A stretch of 19,052 bases of DNA from Funneliformis mosseae (lineage: Eukaryota > Glomeromycota > Glomeromycetes > Glomerales > Glomeraceae): the NCBI GenBank assembly GCA_910592005.1, contig CAJVPP010001585.1, forward strand, positions 1-19,052, written 5' to 3'. The notes under the pieces are model-generated. The model was not told where the DNA came from. It was given only the letters and a program-made list of their open reading frames with translations, and ran no database searches. Positions 18,958 through 19,052 of this stretch are shown here, one piece after another. Numbering within the stretch: the first letter of the stretch is position 1; the number at the start of each line of letters is the position of its first letter. Made by a program: the position numbers and the translations under genes.

Positions 18958-19052
18958 TCTTATAACCATTTTTCCTATCCAAATTTATCCAAAATGGTAA
19001 GAGATTATTTATCAATATCTGTTACTAGTGTTCCATTTAAACAAAGTTTTTC
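18958..19052 (+). pseudogene. hAT transposase C-terminal dimerisation segment, decayed, runs off the window
   Basis: After a TCT codon at 18958, the frame reads YPNLSKMVRDYLSIS and then VTSVPFKQSF to the window edge. This matches the well-known hAT C-terminal dimerisation signature (P-x-L-x-x-x-A-R-D-Y-L then S-V-x-S-E-R-x-F-S). The S-E-R is F-K-Q here: Ser to Phe, Glu to Lys and Arg to Gln are each explained by one C-to-T or G-to-A change. A stop directly upstream at 18955-18957 and no visible transposase body to the left show that it is a truncated remnant. It cannot be functional as seen. Confidence 0.75.

Overview
This is a eukaryotic, extremely AT-rich window. Short introns with GTAAGN donors, long A/T tracts, a TTAGGG telomere-type motif and several decayed repeat-encoded genes best fit an arbuscular mycorrhizal fungus (Glomeromycotina, Rhizophagus-like). 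The assignment is inference from composition and recurrent protein families; no search was run.

Layout. 1-2400 is repeat DNA: two inverted copies of a pogo/Tigger-like MITE (1-78 and 1704-1832), an array of 77-78 bp splice-bounded modules (1031-1342) and a second MITE (2018-2175). 2400-5146 is almost featureless AT-rich DNA. 5147-6311 is a probable hAT-like non-autonomous element with GATCTGAATCTGA subterminal repeats, antisense splice-like modules and a GC-richer island. 6889-9151 (perhaps to 9418) is a dead DDE transposase gene. 9562-10542 is a small element carrying a dead minus-strand gene with an Asp/Asn-rich tail. 11686-16268 is a 4.6 kb element with 36 bp terminal inverted repeats and a 10 bp direct repeat, TTAGGGTTAG, on both sides; it carries a decayed multi-intron gene with a C2HC finger and transposase-like motifs.

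Only the last 2.8 kb looks like living gene space. It holds a 53-residue single-membrane-span protein gene (+, 16430-16591), tail to tail with a seven-exon HIRIP3-like histone chaperone gene (-, 16883-18517, 386 aa reconstructed, all exon phases consistent). The right edge (18958-19052) is the C-terminal dimerisation segment of a decayed hAT transposase.

The decayed elements appear to share a C-to-T/G-to-A decay pattern. Family motifs are altered by transitions, and the left inverted repeat of the 4.6 kb element differs from the right one by nine transitions, all towards A or T. The most interesting object is that element and its telomere-motif flanks. The small + gene begins about 150 bp from the right-hand TTAGGG cluster, so the element may have inserted into a promoter-proximal or interstitial telomeric sequence.
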